A stretch of 64,000 bases of DNA, from NCBI RefSeq assembly GCF_027580225.2, contig NC_073348.2, positions 22,774,501 through 22,838,500 on the forward strand, in the 5' to 3' direction. Positions 57,901-64,000 of this stretch are shown here, one piece after another; position 1 is the first letter of the stretch; every line of letters begins with the position of its first letter. Below the pieces are notes generated by a model. It made no database searches. It saw nothing but the letters and a program-made list of their open reading frames with translations, and was not told the origin of the DNA. The translations under genes and the position numbers were made by a program. This DNA comes from Misgurnus anguillicaudatus. Taxonomy: Eukaryota; Chordata; Actinopteri; Cypriniformes; Cobitidae.

Positions 57901-58598
57901 CACACTTAAAGGGATTTTGCATCTTATCTCTTCAATAGTCAGTTTGCATTCAATATGATGCAAACATATACAGCAAAAGCCAAAGCTTTACTATAAAAAA
58001 ATATGGTATTTTGTTTCATCATTAGCATTGCAACCATAACAGCTTTTTAAAACCCATGTCTTAATGTATTCATCCCACTCTTGAAATGTCTTAATGTTCC
58101 TCATTATCTGTTTTAACACAACAGTTTATTTTCTTCTGCAAACATACATAAAGTTGCATAAAAGACATTTTATGCATTTGGCTTTGCGACTTATAGTGCA
58201 TTCAAGTAATGCATTTTTCCATGGATCGAACTTTGTGCTGCTAACACGATGCTTTAGTGAGCCACAAATTATGTGTAAATTATCATTAAAACTTATAAAT
58301 ATATACTTCGTGCTTTTTCATACAAGCATGACTTGAACACTTTATTTATTAATTTTTTGTGGTTTGATTGGGGTCAATCTACAAGTTATAAACCTGTACA
58401 ACAGTAACAGCGACGACGGCTCTTATCTTTGTGACCTTCGTTAACTATTGCATGCTGAATTGCCTCTGAAGCACAAAAATAAAATTACTTTTCAACTTGT
58501 GTAAAATATTGGTCTTTGCATATTCCTATAAGTCTCACCTTTCCGAAGCGTTTCTGGTGGAGGTAAAGTTTCCCGTTTCTCCTGATGTCCTCCTCCAT
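33069..58598 (-). CDS. dok2: Docking protein 2 (PH-PTB adaptor), five coding exons
   Basis: This is a complete gene. The exons, in transcript order 58598-58539, 56938-56642, 56543-56441, 34326-34154 and 33953-33069, sum to 1518 nt, giving 505 residues plus stop. All introns are GT-AG and all phases agree. Residues about 6-119 form a PH domain (RWRKVWCVLY; conserved Trp in VEEWIKCLCEQAF). Residues about 154-245 form an IRS-type PTB domain ending FSFEAGRRCESGEGNFEF, with the phosphotyrosine-binding Arg pair intact. The tail holds YADP (Tyr423) and YDEP (Tyr441), YxxP motifs of the kind bound by the RasGAP SH2 domain, plus Tyr279, Tyr331 and Tyr495. DOK proteins are cytoplasmic/membrane adaptors that restrain Ras-ERK signalling downstream of tyrosine kinases, mostly in blood cells. 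The SGEGNFEF segment, the YDN-x(2)-LK C-terminus and adjacency to xpo7 favour DOK2 over DOK1 or DOK3. Intron 3 is 22.1 kb of repeats. Confidence 0.93.
34154..34326 (-). CDS. dok2: dok2 exon 4: PTB domain core
   Basis: The 173-nt exon lies between a ttttgcag acceptor and a gtaaga donor. Two bases complete a Val codon split with exon 3, then come 57 codons. REFLVIAVGTEAAVRCNLYG and WPYCYVRKFGQDT match the DOK PTB pattern (TEA-x(2)-RC, WPY-x(3)-R-x-G-x-D). Intron 4 to exon 5 is only 200 bp. Confidence 0.93.
34571..35244. mobile_element. MITE with internal 103-bp duplication (dok2 intron 3)
   Basis: The termini are ggccggagtataccttt and ctagtatacttttggctt, with CG-rich subtermini (ccgtgtccagctcgcacacg; acacggacgtccc). 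Inside, a 103-bp segment beginning gtctatttcctttgtataat is present twice (34943 and 35046) in tandem with about 90% similarity. Confidence 0.8.
35268..35465. repeat. GGACGTC-rich degenerate repeat
   Basis: Several ggacgtc/gacgtcc motifs (ctggacgtcagatagg, attcgacgtccaaac, atttggacgtccaagtaggg, tttggacgtcatttggacat) are spaced 30-60 bp apart, suggesting a degenerate MITE or tandem repeat. Confidence 0.55.
35466..36307. other. dok2 intron 3, mixed repeat remnants
   Basis: A MITE-like end lies at 35650 (aagcccttttcgcacaga). Another terminal-like motif lies at 36159 (ggtgtgatcggccctta). No exon signature was seen. Confidence 0.45.
36308..37222. mobile_element. TIR element with GGGTGATTCTCACGAAA ends
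   Basis: The left end is tgggtgattctcacgaaacc and the right end is ttttcgtgagaatcaccca, about 17 bp of perfect inverted repeat. The 915-bp AT-rich interior repeatedly contains ttaccgcaa / ttgcggtaatgag. No transposase was seen. Confidence 0.88.
37306..37406. mobile_element. 100-bp palindromic MITE
   Basis: The inverted arms are ctagtcaacattcgaagtgg then at, and atccacttcagatgttgact then ag. The loop is about 55 bp and T-rich. Confidence 0.82.
37407..38005. other. dok2 intron 3, nothing recognised
   Basis: AT-rich intronic sequence with no supported exon or repeat. Confidence 0.5.
38006..38270. mobile_element. GTGCTAAATAGCACTA MITE, uninterrupted copy
   Basis: The left arm is cagtgctaaatagcactaaa then agctcgtaatgataggggaac. 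The right arm is the complement, ggttcccctatgattacgac ... cttttagtgctatttagcac. The centre carries gcaccactatagcaccagat. It is the uninterrupted reference for the nested copy at 38844-40468. Confidence 0.9.
38271..38843. other. dok2 intron 3, repeat scraps
   Basis: The motif gtttgagaaccactggtctg near 38454-38473 resembles a transposon end common in fish. Nothing else is recognised. Confidence 0.45.
38960..39163. mobile_element. Nested insertion A: 204-bp MITE
   Basis: It begins cactgaaaaaaattattcat and ends gaatcattttttttcagtg. The arms tgaatttaat / attaaattcga and ttaaggtaagtggttgctat / aaccacttacctt are inverted. ATA flanks both sides, where the host sequence has a single ATA. Confidence 0.9.
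39189..39866. mobile_element. Nested insertion B: 678-bp TIR element
   Basis: The termini are cactgttaggctt and aagtctaacagtg. It carries many acagta/tactgt motifs. A tRNA-like box B (minus strand, gggtttgattcccc near 39365) lies in the middle, hinting at a SINE-like component. TA flanks both ends. Confidence 0.83.
39898..40371 (-). mobile_element. Nested insertion C: solo LTR
   Basis: The 474-bp block runs from TGTCAG to CTGACA, with the TG...CA ends of an LTR. A 5-bp duplication, CTACA, flanks it (39893-39897 and 40372-40376). On the minus strand it reads a TATA-like cctatttaatctcc and, about 200 bp later, an AATAAA signal, so the LTR is in minus orientation. No internal domain remains, as expected after LTR-LTR recombination. 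Confidence 0.9.
40469..41369. other. dok2 intron 3, nothing recognised
   Basis: The stretch 40580-40690 resembles the short repeat near 16260 (ttttctacataaattcaacc). A GC-richer patch at 40940-41110 has no recognised gene. Confidence 0.45.
41370..41485 (-). repeat. tRNA-derived SINE, minus strand
   Basis: On the minus strand the head reads ctgtagctctgcattagcag and ggttatagtttcaaac (box A and B remnants). The body reads gtaatgcactttggataaaa then gcgtctgccaaat. This is the same family as 13402 and 63395. Confidence 0.82.
41486..41926. other. dok2 intron 3, nothing recognised
   Basis: Unique-looking AT-rich sequence before the minisatellite. Confidence 0.5.
42823..43220. mobile_element. Harbinger-like MITE, complete, with TAA duplication
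   Basis: The termini are aagcgtaactaaacccctgg and gggtttagttactctt, inverted repeats. TAA flanks the element on both sides (42820-42822, 43221-43223), the 3-bp target type of PIF/Harbinger elements. It is the same family as 24079-24733 but without the insertion found there. Confidence 0.9.
43914..44383 (+). repeat. 5' LTR
   Basis: The 470-bp LTR has TG...CA ends, a TATA-like gttttgtatataagtcactt and AATAAA in gattttacaataaacacc. A plausible R-U5 region follows. The primer-binding region starting gaataatcagcctaacccgg follows directly; the tRNA primer was not identified. Confidence 0.92.
44439..46133 (+). CDS. Gag-like ORF of the non-autonomous LTR element
   Basis: The frame opens with ATG at 44439 and stays open for 564 codons. 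Residues 1-85 look like a Ty3/gypsy-type Gag segment (LRQNHRSIEEFVEDFCELSC, then GLDRDIARTMP and LEQYIDHALCLCGSPFTVG). Next are about four copies of a PKMAA motif, then a long 18-bp tandem array that is open in every frame. An overlapping frame, 45077-46033, reads the array as LPVSSD/LPDSPD and ends in PPWALGAFPSFFFGG, which looks more like the original protein, so a frameshift before the array is likely. There is no nucleocapsid zinc knuckle and no pol. This is a transposon gene, not a host gene. Confidence 0.7.
   Translation: MTPADQLVCLRQNHRSIEEFVEDFCELSCQVNFQDSFLKDIFYCGLDRDIARTMPLHTPHWTLEQYIDHALCLCGSPFTVGVVDNKPEAIHNTPTHIMPVLSDSNKSLSVPKMAATMPVPKMAATMTDHKMAAILPVPKMAAILPVSAPATVYVRATTIPAPELQRAIVTTTPALMRAVVHPAPAVKMAVLPEPTTTEVCLIDSELTEFAIALWCVLSAFCSVVPEFLKALNLNHPIHLSRLTHLICPSHLICPSHLICPSHLICPSHLICPSHLICPSHLICPSHLICPSHLICPSHLICPSHLICPSHLICPSHLICPSHLICPSHLICPTHLICPTHLICPTHLICTTHLICSTHLICPTHLICPTHLICPTHLICPTHLICPTHLICPTHLICPTHLICPTHLICPTHLICPIHLICPIHLTCPIHLTCLIHLIHLICPTPLILLIHLIHLIHLIRLSCPTHLIRLSCPTHLIRLSCPTHLIRLSCPIHLSRLIHLAQLTILIHLVHHLGHRHPGLWELSQVFFLGGSTRTQEEGRGHQGGGRSVLGPFLSLCSRSIPAL
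45163..45790 (+). repeat. 18-bp tandem repeat inside the LTR element
   Basis: The unit is ctgatctgcccgtctcat, about 34 copies, with a first block of gtctcat units and a second of gactcac/gactcat units. The block structure indicates stepwise expansion. Open frames on both strands here are a by-product. Confidence 0.97.
46137..46424 (+). repeat. 24-bp tandem repeat inside the LTR element
   Basis: Twelve near-identical copies of a unit reading tcctagcctgccccatgacc + cagg. Near-perfect identity among units points to recent expansion or gene conversion. Confidence 0.97.
46554..46564 (+). promoter_or_regulatory. Polypurine tract of the LTR element
   Basis: The sequence agaggggggg lies three bases before the TG of the 3' LTR, the expected site for plus-strand priming. 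Confidence 0.85.
46568..47026 (+). repeat. 3' LTR
   Basis: It is the 459-bp partner of 43914-44383, with the same ends, TATA-like motif and AATAAA. It differs mainly in the ctgttacctg / tctgtatctg microsatellite-like stretch. Confidence 0.92.
48837..49984 (-). mobile_element. hAT element with BED-finger remnant
   Basis: The ends are cagagatgggaccaagtcac and cacaagtccccatgtctg, inverted repeats of the CAG-type hAT form. The 8-bp duplication CATATTAG flanks it exactly (48829-48836, 49985-49992), taken from the minisatellite unit. Subterminal regions are packed with caagtc/gactt motifs. Only one transposase exon survives, so it is a deletion derivative. Confidence 0.95.
49475..49584 (-). pseudogene. 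BED zinc finger of a hAT transposase (remnant exon)
   Basis: The minus strand reads QDGKRRTVRCKTCNIKIMG and then NFVPHLKSHSAQ, giving Cys-x2-Cys and His-x4-His with BED-finger spacing. A gtaagt donor follows directly, so this was the 5' exon of a spliced transposase. No catalytic domain remains in the element. Confidence 0.8.
50411..52093. other. dok2 intron 3, nothing recognised
   Basis: No exon or clear repeat. It is less repetitive than its surroundings. A conserved regulatory element could lie here, but none is recognisable by eye. Confidence 0.45.
52094..52995. mobile_element. TIR element with long arms, copy 1
   Basis: The left arm contains ttcttaaaagaaaaatccag, ataatttactcaccaccatg and tcatccaaaatgttgatgtc. 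The right arm is the complement, gacatcaacattttggatga ... ctggatttttcttttaagaa. TTAA-like ends flank it. The interior has cgcgctggaccggacc and gacgtcaagaggtcacagag. There is no transposase. Confidence 0.93.
52996..53650. other. dok2 intron 3, nothing recognised
   Basis: AT-rich intronic sequence. A 63-codon frame at 53196-53387 has no recognised domain. Confidence 0.5.
53651..53838. mobile_element. Short MITE with CACTGTA / TACAGTG ends
   Basis: It starts cactgtaataaattat and ends gaatttttttttacagtg. The interior is rich in aacttgattttataagtt-type palindromes. It is related in style to 11309-11456. Confidence 0.75.
54050..54446. repeat. aacccaacgttgggtt-type and related short repeats
   Basis: The motifs tttttaatccaacgttgagt, aacaatgggttaaaatagcc and aaccaacgttgggttgaaaa are followed at 54290-54446 by taagttaaattagctta-type palindromes ending in tttttcagtgta. 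It probably consists of two adjacent decayed MITEs. A related piece lies at 55335-55450. Confidence 0.6.
54517..55285. mobile_element. TIR element with long arms, copy 2
   Basis: It is the same family as 52094-52995: left arm ttcttaaaagaaaaatccag ... and right arm ctggatttttcttttaagaa ..., with the shared interior gtcacagaggacgaacgcga and cgcgctggaccggacc. It lacks part of the right-arm interior present in copy 1. Confidence 0.92.
55286..55983. other. dok2 intron 3, no exon recognised
   Basis: Gggttgaa-type repeat scraps lie at 55335-55450. Frames on both strands at 55556-55977 (86 and 101 codons) have no recognised domain. Confidence 0.45.
55984..56115. repeat. (AAAAT)n / (AAATT)n microsatellite
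   Basis: About 19 aaaat units are followed by aaatt units. A shorter (aaatt)n lies at 56263-56294. Both are within dok2 intron 3, close to exon 3. Confidence 0.97.
56441..56543 (-). CDS. dok2: dok2 exon 3: PH-PTB linker
   Basis: The 103-nt exon follows a T-rich acceptor and ends with a gtaagg donor, leaving one base of a split Val codon. It encodes ETRVDKRLQSGIFSEHVSNY and then ENSLYDTADS. The ENSLYD segment matches the ENxLY linker motif seen in DOK1/DOK2 before the PTB domain. Confidence 0.9.
56642..56938 (-). CDS. dok2: dok2 exon 2: PH domain body
   Basis: The 297-nt exon has 99 codons and phase 0 at both ends, with an ttcag acceptor and gtaagt donor. It encodes RWRKVWCVLYAEGRRSVARL, KQVIRLRECIRISES, CATFLLETTDKLYVFAA and VEEWIKCLCEQAFP, the strands and final helix of a PH domain of DOK type. 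Intron 2 to exon 3 is only 98 bp. Confidence 0.94.
56939..58538 (-). other. dok2 intron 1
   Basis: The 1600-bp intron is bounded by gtgaga and ttcag. It is AT-rich and no repeat family was recognised. Intron 1 in DOK genes can hold regulatory elements, but none was identified. Confidence 0.7.
58539..58598 (-). CDS. dok2: dok2 exon 1: start codon and start of PH domain
   Basis: It reads MEEDIRRNGKLYLHQKRFGK, then a gtgaga donor. The ATG is in good Kozak context (A at -3, G at +4). The pattern G-x-LYL-x(2)-Q-x-RFGK is that of DOK-family N-termini, and the Lys/Arg junction with exon 2 (FGK-RWRK) is conserved in the family. Confidence 0.93.
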
Positions 58599-58770
58599 GG
58601 TTCGTCGGCTAGGCTTTCTCTTTGATTTATTTCCTACGCTCTCACTTTCTTCCCTCGTTCTTGCTTTTAAATGGTTTGCTTAAGCGTGAGATGCATTGCT
58701 GTGTAGGTTTTGGCACTGGTGCAGGGCGGACTGGCCTATAAAACTTTACTCATTCTTACTTCCTTTCTAA
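58599..58770 (-). promoter_or_regulatory. Candidate dok2 promoter / 5' UTR
   Basis: On the minus strand an ETS/PU.1-like GAAAGGAAGTAAG lies about 160 bp upstream of the start codon (58755-58767), which would fit expression in blood cells. There is no TATA box in the right orientation. This is a weak call from motif and position only. Confidence 0.35.
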
Positions 58771-59996
58771 AATGAAGTCTAAATCTGTCACTTGGAGAAG
58801 TCAGATGAGTGGGTGTGTGTGTCTGCTTGGCTGTGGTAGGCTTGGTTTCCTACATGATTCTTCCTGTTTGACACTATTTAAGGGTGAAGGCTGCATCTTG
58901 TCTGTACAACGTGTGAATGTGTTACCATCTTACTGTTGCCACATCAGAATCAGTGACATGATCATGAGAAGGACTTACGTGTACTTGTGTTGTGCACCAA
59001 TGTTAAATGAGTTGTGCATCATTGCAACTTAATGCATCAGACTCTAATTAGTTTAACATGCAAATGACAAGGCAAGCAAAGTGTGGATATGTCATTCTTC
59101 ATGTGCTTGACAACTTTAACTTGTTAAATAGAAGAGCTTGTGCCTCATCTTGTGAATGCATGTTTATTCGTACACTGTACCCGTGTGAAAGACTCAGGAA
59201 ACTGTTGTGAAGTGGATGTTATCTGCACACATTTGGTACACAGGTTTCATCATGAATCTATAGTGCCCCTTTGTGACCATTGGGTGATATTACAGCACAT
59301 CTCTCTCTCCCTCTCCATCTATATATGCATCTACTTTATAGCTCTCTTGTCTGGTAGGACTGAGTATCCATGTATGGATGTCCAAGATCCTCAAAGGTAG
59401 TTGCACAGCTGGTGACAAACTAAAGTCACTGTTGAGTCAGAGTGTGATAAAACATTACGATAATAAGGAACATAAACTCTTGAATGAAAAAGCACCTAAT
59501 CTTGCCTGACTCCACACCCTCTCTTTCACTTCAGTGAACATTTTAAATGAGCTGTTAGCTGGCTCAGATCAGAGTGAAACTTCTAGACACAAGCATTAAG
59601 CTGTGGATAGCTCATGGTTTGGTGGAGAGCCTGAAACCTGTAACTCTCGGTGTCATATTAACCAGATTGTTGTCTATAACCATGAGTTATTTTTAAGCAT
59701 TGTGGTTGATGCCTATTGGCATGTTTAATGAACACCTGACATTTCCAACCTGATAATCAGTTCAAGTGATGAATTCTTGTTTAAAGAAATAGTTTTTCTA
59801 TATGCGTGTAGGGATTATTCTACATTGAATGCATTTTAGTGTAAAGGTCTTACGACAATAAACTTTATTAGATTTTTTAAGAAAATCTGTTTGTCTTTTT
59901 TTAATATCATTAAATGCTATATTCAGGTCAGTCATATGATAATTTCAACATAAAAGATACTTATGGTACCATCTGCATTAGCATTAGTTCAAATTT
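58771..59996. other. dok2-xpo7 intergenic, nothing recognised
   Basis: AT-rich sequence between the divergent genes. Short frames (58772-59032, 59140-59400) have no recognised domain. Confidence 0.5.
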
Positions 59997-60301
59997 AAAG
60001 GTGCAGTGTGTAAATTTTAAGTATTTTTAATATGTTTTCAGTGGTGCATAAAGACCTTACATAATATATTAGAATGAGACATTTTTATCTACATGCACCA
60101 TGGGTCCCCTTACATGGAAGTCGCCATTTTGCTGCGCCATGTTTCTATGGTAGCCCTAAATGGACAAACTGCATTACAGACAATGATATGTTTGTCCTGT
60201 GGCAGCTACTGTAGTTTCTTTACGTGCTTTGAAAAAAAAGAGGTGAGCGATGGACTGAGGCATTGGTTGCAATCCGCTAAAATCTACACACTGCACCTTT
60301 A
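59997..60301. mobile_element. MITE with AAAGGTGCAGTGTGTAAATTT ends
   Basis: The left end is aaaggtgcagtgtgtaaatt and the right end is ctaaaatctacacactgcac then cttt, its complement. The 305-bp interior includes tggaagtcgccattttgctg. It abuts the next MITE, sharing the TTTAAA junction. Confidence 0.92.
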
Positions 60302-60302
60302 A

Positions 60303-60838
60303 AGGGCACCTATGGTTCGAATTACAATATTAAATTTTCTTTGGTGTGTAATGTTAACGATATGCAAAAGGTACAAACCCCAAAGTAAAAGATGACACAA
60401 ATTATCGTTTCCAGCGTAAATCTCTTTTCTAGGACTACAACAAACACACAACTGTTTACTTCCAGGGATTGGTGATGTAGACAAGACCGACATTATCATA
60501 ATTCCTCCCGCTTTCGACTCAGCCTGTAAGTTAACTCCTGTTAGCATTGCATTGTGACCGAATCTTTCAAACATGTCACATATCCGGCTGAGGTCAGAGC
60601 TATTCAGGCCAATCACAACGTACAGATTAGCTGGCCAATCAGGGACACAGCGCTTTTCAAATCGATGACTTTTGTACAAAATCAGTGCTTTTCAGGAAGA
60701 GAGTGAAATCTGAAGCTACAAAAATACACGGTATGTGAAAAATAATCTGTTGTTTAAACCATAAACCACGCGAACATATTGTATTATACCAAATACACAA
60801 AATAACATTTTTTTAGCAATGAAATAGGTGCACTTTAA
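60303..60838 (+). mobile_element. MITE with AGGGCACCTAT / ATAGGTGCACTTTA ends
   Basis: The left end is agggcacctatggttcgaat and the right end is gaaataggtgcacttta. Other copies lie at 9668-10168 and, partial and inverted, at 16629-16854. There is no coding capacity. Confidence 0.9.
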
Positions 60839-61739
60839 GGTTGCTCAGTCAGTTTATAATTATGGGGTCTCTAAAATGTATACCTAATTATTAAAATTCT
60901 GTACAGATTTAGAAGTAGTTAAAAACCAAAATATCTTCCATGCTTTTAATGTACCTTTTTATTATTCTTTTCTGTAAGAGAAGTAACAAGGCATCTGTTC
61001 GCCTGCTTTTATTTTGAAATCTATCTATAATGTATGCATAACTTTTAATTGACATATAACAATTTGATTTTTTTTATTATAAAATATTTGTAATAAACAT
61101 TTAGAAAATAAGTTTGTGTAATTTGCGTAATTTTGTTAATCTGTTTCATTTTATATTACATTTTATATATGGGCTTTTATAAATAAAAACAATACTAAGT
61201 ATTAATTCAAACAATAATTTAAAAATATATATTTTACACAACATTTGCACTGTTTTAACATCTTCCTCAGTTTACTACTGTAGGCTTTACTATGTGGCAA
61301 CGCTTTTGTCATTATTATTATTTATTTATTTCATGTCTTTAAAAATATAAATAAAATATACAATTTATGTTGACATTTGTATCACTATATTTTAATTTAA
61401 TGCAACGGCAAAAATAATGTCATTGTACAATAATAATCTCACACTGTGATTTGTTGTGTATAGTTTTATGTTGTTACATTTAATTATTTGGAATTTTGTA
61501 CACAGATATAGGATACTAACAGGAATACAAACACGGATGCATGACCTTTACATACAGTAGCACCGCAGGTGACGATATGAATTTAAACAGGTCTAGTCCG
61601 TATTCAGGTAAAACGACCCACAAAAGAATTTATGAACGTTTAACTTAATAGCATTATTTCTCGACTTCCAAATAAGCCCTGTCAATCACGCTTAGATATT
61701 ATTAGAAACATAAATGCACGTGACCTCTAATATGTGGAG
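60839..61739. other. Upstream of xpo7, AT-rich
   Basis: Very AT-rich, with no gene or repeat family recognised. Confidence 0.5.
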
Positions 61740-61950
61740 TCGCAGTTTCACTTTAAGAAGCATGTAAACAAAGGCTCTTTTCTGCGTTAGTTTCGGTGCT
61801 GGATGCGTGCCATAGGGCTATTCACGAAGCATTCTGCGAACATCTGGCTTTATTACTACGTGCGTCAACTGCGTATGTGTGTCAGTGATTGTGGGCAGAT
61901 GCGCGCATGCTCATTGTCAGGGGGAGTGAGAGGAGCATGAATGGAGCAAA
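61740..61950 (+). promoter_or_regulatory. Candidate xpo7 promoter and 5' UTR
   Basis: CpG content rises sharply compared with the upstream 900 bp. An NRF1-like gatgcgcgcatgctc lies at about 61899-61913. The purine-rich agggggagtgagaggagc precedes the start. There is no TATA box. This fits a housekeeping-type CpG promoter for a nuclear transport gene. Confidence 0.55.
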
Positions 61951-61968
61951 ATGGCGGATCATGTGCAG
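61951..61968 (+). CDS. xpo7: Exportin-7, first coding exon (partial gene)
   Basis: ATG at 61951 in strong Kozak context (caaaATGg) opens MADHVQ, followed at once by a gtaagt donor. MADHVQ is the N-terminus of vertebrate exportin-7, and the exon break after Gln leaves phase 0. Exportin-7 is a RanGTP-dependent importin-beta family transport receptor of about 1087 residues that moves cargo across the nuclear pore. The remaining exons must lie to the right of the window. Adjacency to dok2 matches the human DOK2-XPO7 order. Two ATGs at 61937 and 61941 precede the start in the other frames. Only 18 coding bases are visible, so the call rests on the exact hexapeptide, splice site, CpG context and synteny. 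Confidence 0.85.
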
Positions 61969-63394
61969 GTAAGTAAATGAATTTGTTTTGCTAGCATTAA
62001 ATTAATCAAATTTTGATCCAATTCAGTCTGGTGATAGTTTCAGAGGCTCATTTTGGTGATGCGTGCACGTATGTTTTAAATGCACGCGTCGCGTTACGGA
62101 AGAAGCAGACTGGCATGGTTTATTGGATGCGATTACCAAGTGTTGACTTGTGGCCTGTCATCATGTTGATTTTAACTCTGTGGTCCACGATAACACATTG
62201 CTCTGCAGTATTGATGAAAGTTATCTAAAAGCGAATTGCAAAGGTTTTGATTTTAAGCACTGGGGATCGCTCACCCCCGAGAGATCGTTTATAATATAAT
62301 ACCCTGCATGTAACTCCATAGCGACAGTAATTTTTACATTGTAAACAAGGCATCATCTCTCGTAACCCCTTGCAGTGCATTGGATGCACTGACTTCGTTT
62401 GGTGGCGATAATAATTTGTGCTCAGCGAAAATTAGTTAAAGATTAAAGCCTTGCGGTGGGCTTAAAAACACATTTGCATTCAGTTATCTGTCACTGTGTT
62501 GCGGTAAGCAAATGCGATCAGTTTGTTCTGTAGCTCCTCGCGATGTTAGCCTGTAGCTAGTGTGCTAACTCACGAGATTCTCCCGCGCGCCGCCTCGCCA
62601 AAGCAAAAGCCCAACGGGAATTCAGTTTCTCATTAAAATTATAATATTAAGAATACTTTAAAATATTCCGTTATCTGTAAATGACCCGCGTATTGATATT
62701 AAATATGTATTTTGTTTACATTTTCTTAATAAATTGTAGTAATAGTACACTCAAGTGACTACGCGGAATTAACGTTACTGAGATGATGTGATGAAGGCAC
62801 ACATCGAAACAAGTAGTGCCAGATATGTTTTCTTTTTAAAATGTTTTTCAGAAATAATTATGCATAATATTTAATAGTTCATTATTTGCTGTTACGCGAT
62901 ACATATCGTTATCTATCGCGATGTCGTGATGAGACGCTGTGCAGAAAGCCCGGTTGCTTTTACACCGACGGTCACTTTTTTTGTCATATTTTATTAACCG
63001 TCACGGTTTTGCTCACGTTCGTATGAGGGATTTGTGAGGCACTTCTGGCAACCTTGTGCTCATCTGCAGGTGTAGTGAAAAACTGTTCATGTGCCCCTCA
63101 TTATTTTTGTGTGTTTGCCTAGTTGCACTGTCAGCCATTGCTGCTTTTGACAGCTACATAGCTGTGAACTGCCAACCAAGACAGCACACTGTGATAACAT
63201 CACTTATCTTCTAAACAAGCTGTCTCTAACATCTGACAGGACAGGTCAAGGTCAGAGGTTAAGGGGGTCTAAGGGTTAAACACAGTGTTGAATAACTAAC
63301 TTCCCTTGAAATGCAATGAAGCGTGTGTTGGGGATATTGACCTTGTTTACCTCACAGTCATCTGAGTAAACATACGTAAACATTAGCTCTTGTG
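61969..63394 (+). other. xpo7 intron 1, first part
   Basis: It begins gtaagtaaatga. The CpG-rich character continues to about 62620 (gattctcccgcgcgccgcct), then the sequence becomes AT-rich. No further exon was recognised. Confidence 0.6.
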
Positions 63395-63530
63395 TTTCTG
63401 TAGCTCAGATGGTAAAGCGCCCTTGCACGAGGAGTGCAAAGGTCATAGGATCGATCCCAATGAACACCCATATTAATAAAATATAACTTACTTAAAAGTA
63501 AGATGCTTAGGATAAAAGTAATGCATAAAT
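63395..63530 (+). repeat. tRNA-derived SINE
   Basis: The head gtagctcagatggtaaagcg (box A) and aggatcgatcccaatg (box B) is well preserved. The body ends in agatgcttaggataaaagta then atgcataaatgtaaa. The A and B boxes are closer to a pol III promoter than in the other copies. It lies in xpo7 intron 1. Confidence 0.85.
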
Positions 63531-64000
63531 GTAAAGAAACTTTCTTCTGTGCTTGTTACGTGTCCCCTTCCTCATGCGTCATTCAATTAGCAGTAATAGA
63601 TTATTTATTACCATATGAGCATCTTGAAGGACTCGGCGTATTTACTTACTGTAATGCACTTGTCTTGTACCGAAACAAGGTACTAACTTGTTTCAATTTA
63701 TGAAGTTGTCAAAAATATGTTGAGTTTAAATGACTCAGCATTTTAGGCTTTTTTCTAGGTGCTCAGTGAATTAAAAACTTAACTGTGGCCTTGTATAAGA
63801 TAGCCTTATTATTTGCATACAGACATTTAGTGACAGCATACCACGGCATGTCAATAATGTATTGAAACCATTAACTGAGCCATAACCATATTACATGTTC
63901 GTAATGACATTAGCTGTAGTAAACCCCATGCATGTTGCTTGTCTTTAACTGGAGTTGTCTTATCTCCTCTCTGCAGTTCCTTGCACATACAACTTGTAAT
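63531..64000 (+). other. xpo7 intron 1, continuing
   Basis: There is no recognisable coding exon to the end of the window. Confidence 0.5.

Noticed and set aside
63395..63475. Possible functional tRNA gene (good A and B boxes)
   Set aside because: The cloverleaf cannot be closed with a proper acceptor stem, and the SINE body follows directly; this is a tRNA-derived SINE.
63976..64000. tctctgcag followed by 24 bases could be the acceptor of xpo7 exon 2
   Set aside because: In the required phase it reads FLAHTTCN, which does not fit the exportin-7 sequence expected after MADHVQ. Exon 2 is probably outside the window.

Overview
This window is vertebrate, almost certainly teleost, nuclear DNA. 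The dense miniature inverted-repeat transposons (MITEs), tRNA-derived SINEs, Tc1-like and hAT elements and LINE tails resemble those of cyprinid fishes such as zebrafish and carps. Order-level placement is an inference from repeat style, not from a database match.

Only two host genes can be supported. The first is a complete docking-protein gene, best called dok2. It lies on the minus strand in five coding exons (58596-58539, 56938-56642, 56543-56441, 34326-34154, 33953-33069), and all junctions have GT/AG signals and compatible phases. It encodes a 505-residue PH + IRS-type PTB adaptor with a tyrosine-rich tail. The second is the first coding exon of xpo7 (exportin-7) on the plus strand at 61951-61968, reading MADHVQ before a GTAAGT donor. 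The two genes are head to head about 3.35 kb apart. DOK2 and XPO7 are also neighbours on human 8p21.3, so the synteny supports both calls. dok2 is a signalling adaptor acting below tyrosine kinases and xpo7 a nuclear transport receptor; no functional link between them is implied.

Layout. 1-1830: compound 24-bp minisatellite mixed with pieces of a foldback element. 1831-33068: intergenic DNA downstream of dok2, with a Tc1-like relic (4591-5802), foldback elements (7747-8307, 14278-14807), many MITEs, a hAT element with an 8-bp target duplication (25175-27122) and nested insertions at 27539-28729 and 31380-32618. 33069-58598: dok2, whose third intron is 22.1 kb and nearly all repeats. That intron holds a triple-nested MITE (38844-40468) and an 8.5-kb 21-bp minisatellite (41927-50410). 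The minisatellite is interrupted by a Harbinger-like MITE, a LINE that itself contains a full LTR element with 5-bp target duplications, and a hAT element carrying a BED-finger remnant. 58599-61950: divergent intergenic region with two abutting MITEs. 61969-64000: xpo7 intron 1 with one SINE.

No new biological system was found. The most interesting content is structural: two minisatellites that appear to have grown out of the interiors of MITE-like elements, several insertions for which the window also holds an uninterrupted relative, and a dok2 intron inflated by these events. Stretches described as holding nothing recognised may contain conserved noncoding elements that only a cross-species alignment would reveal.
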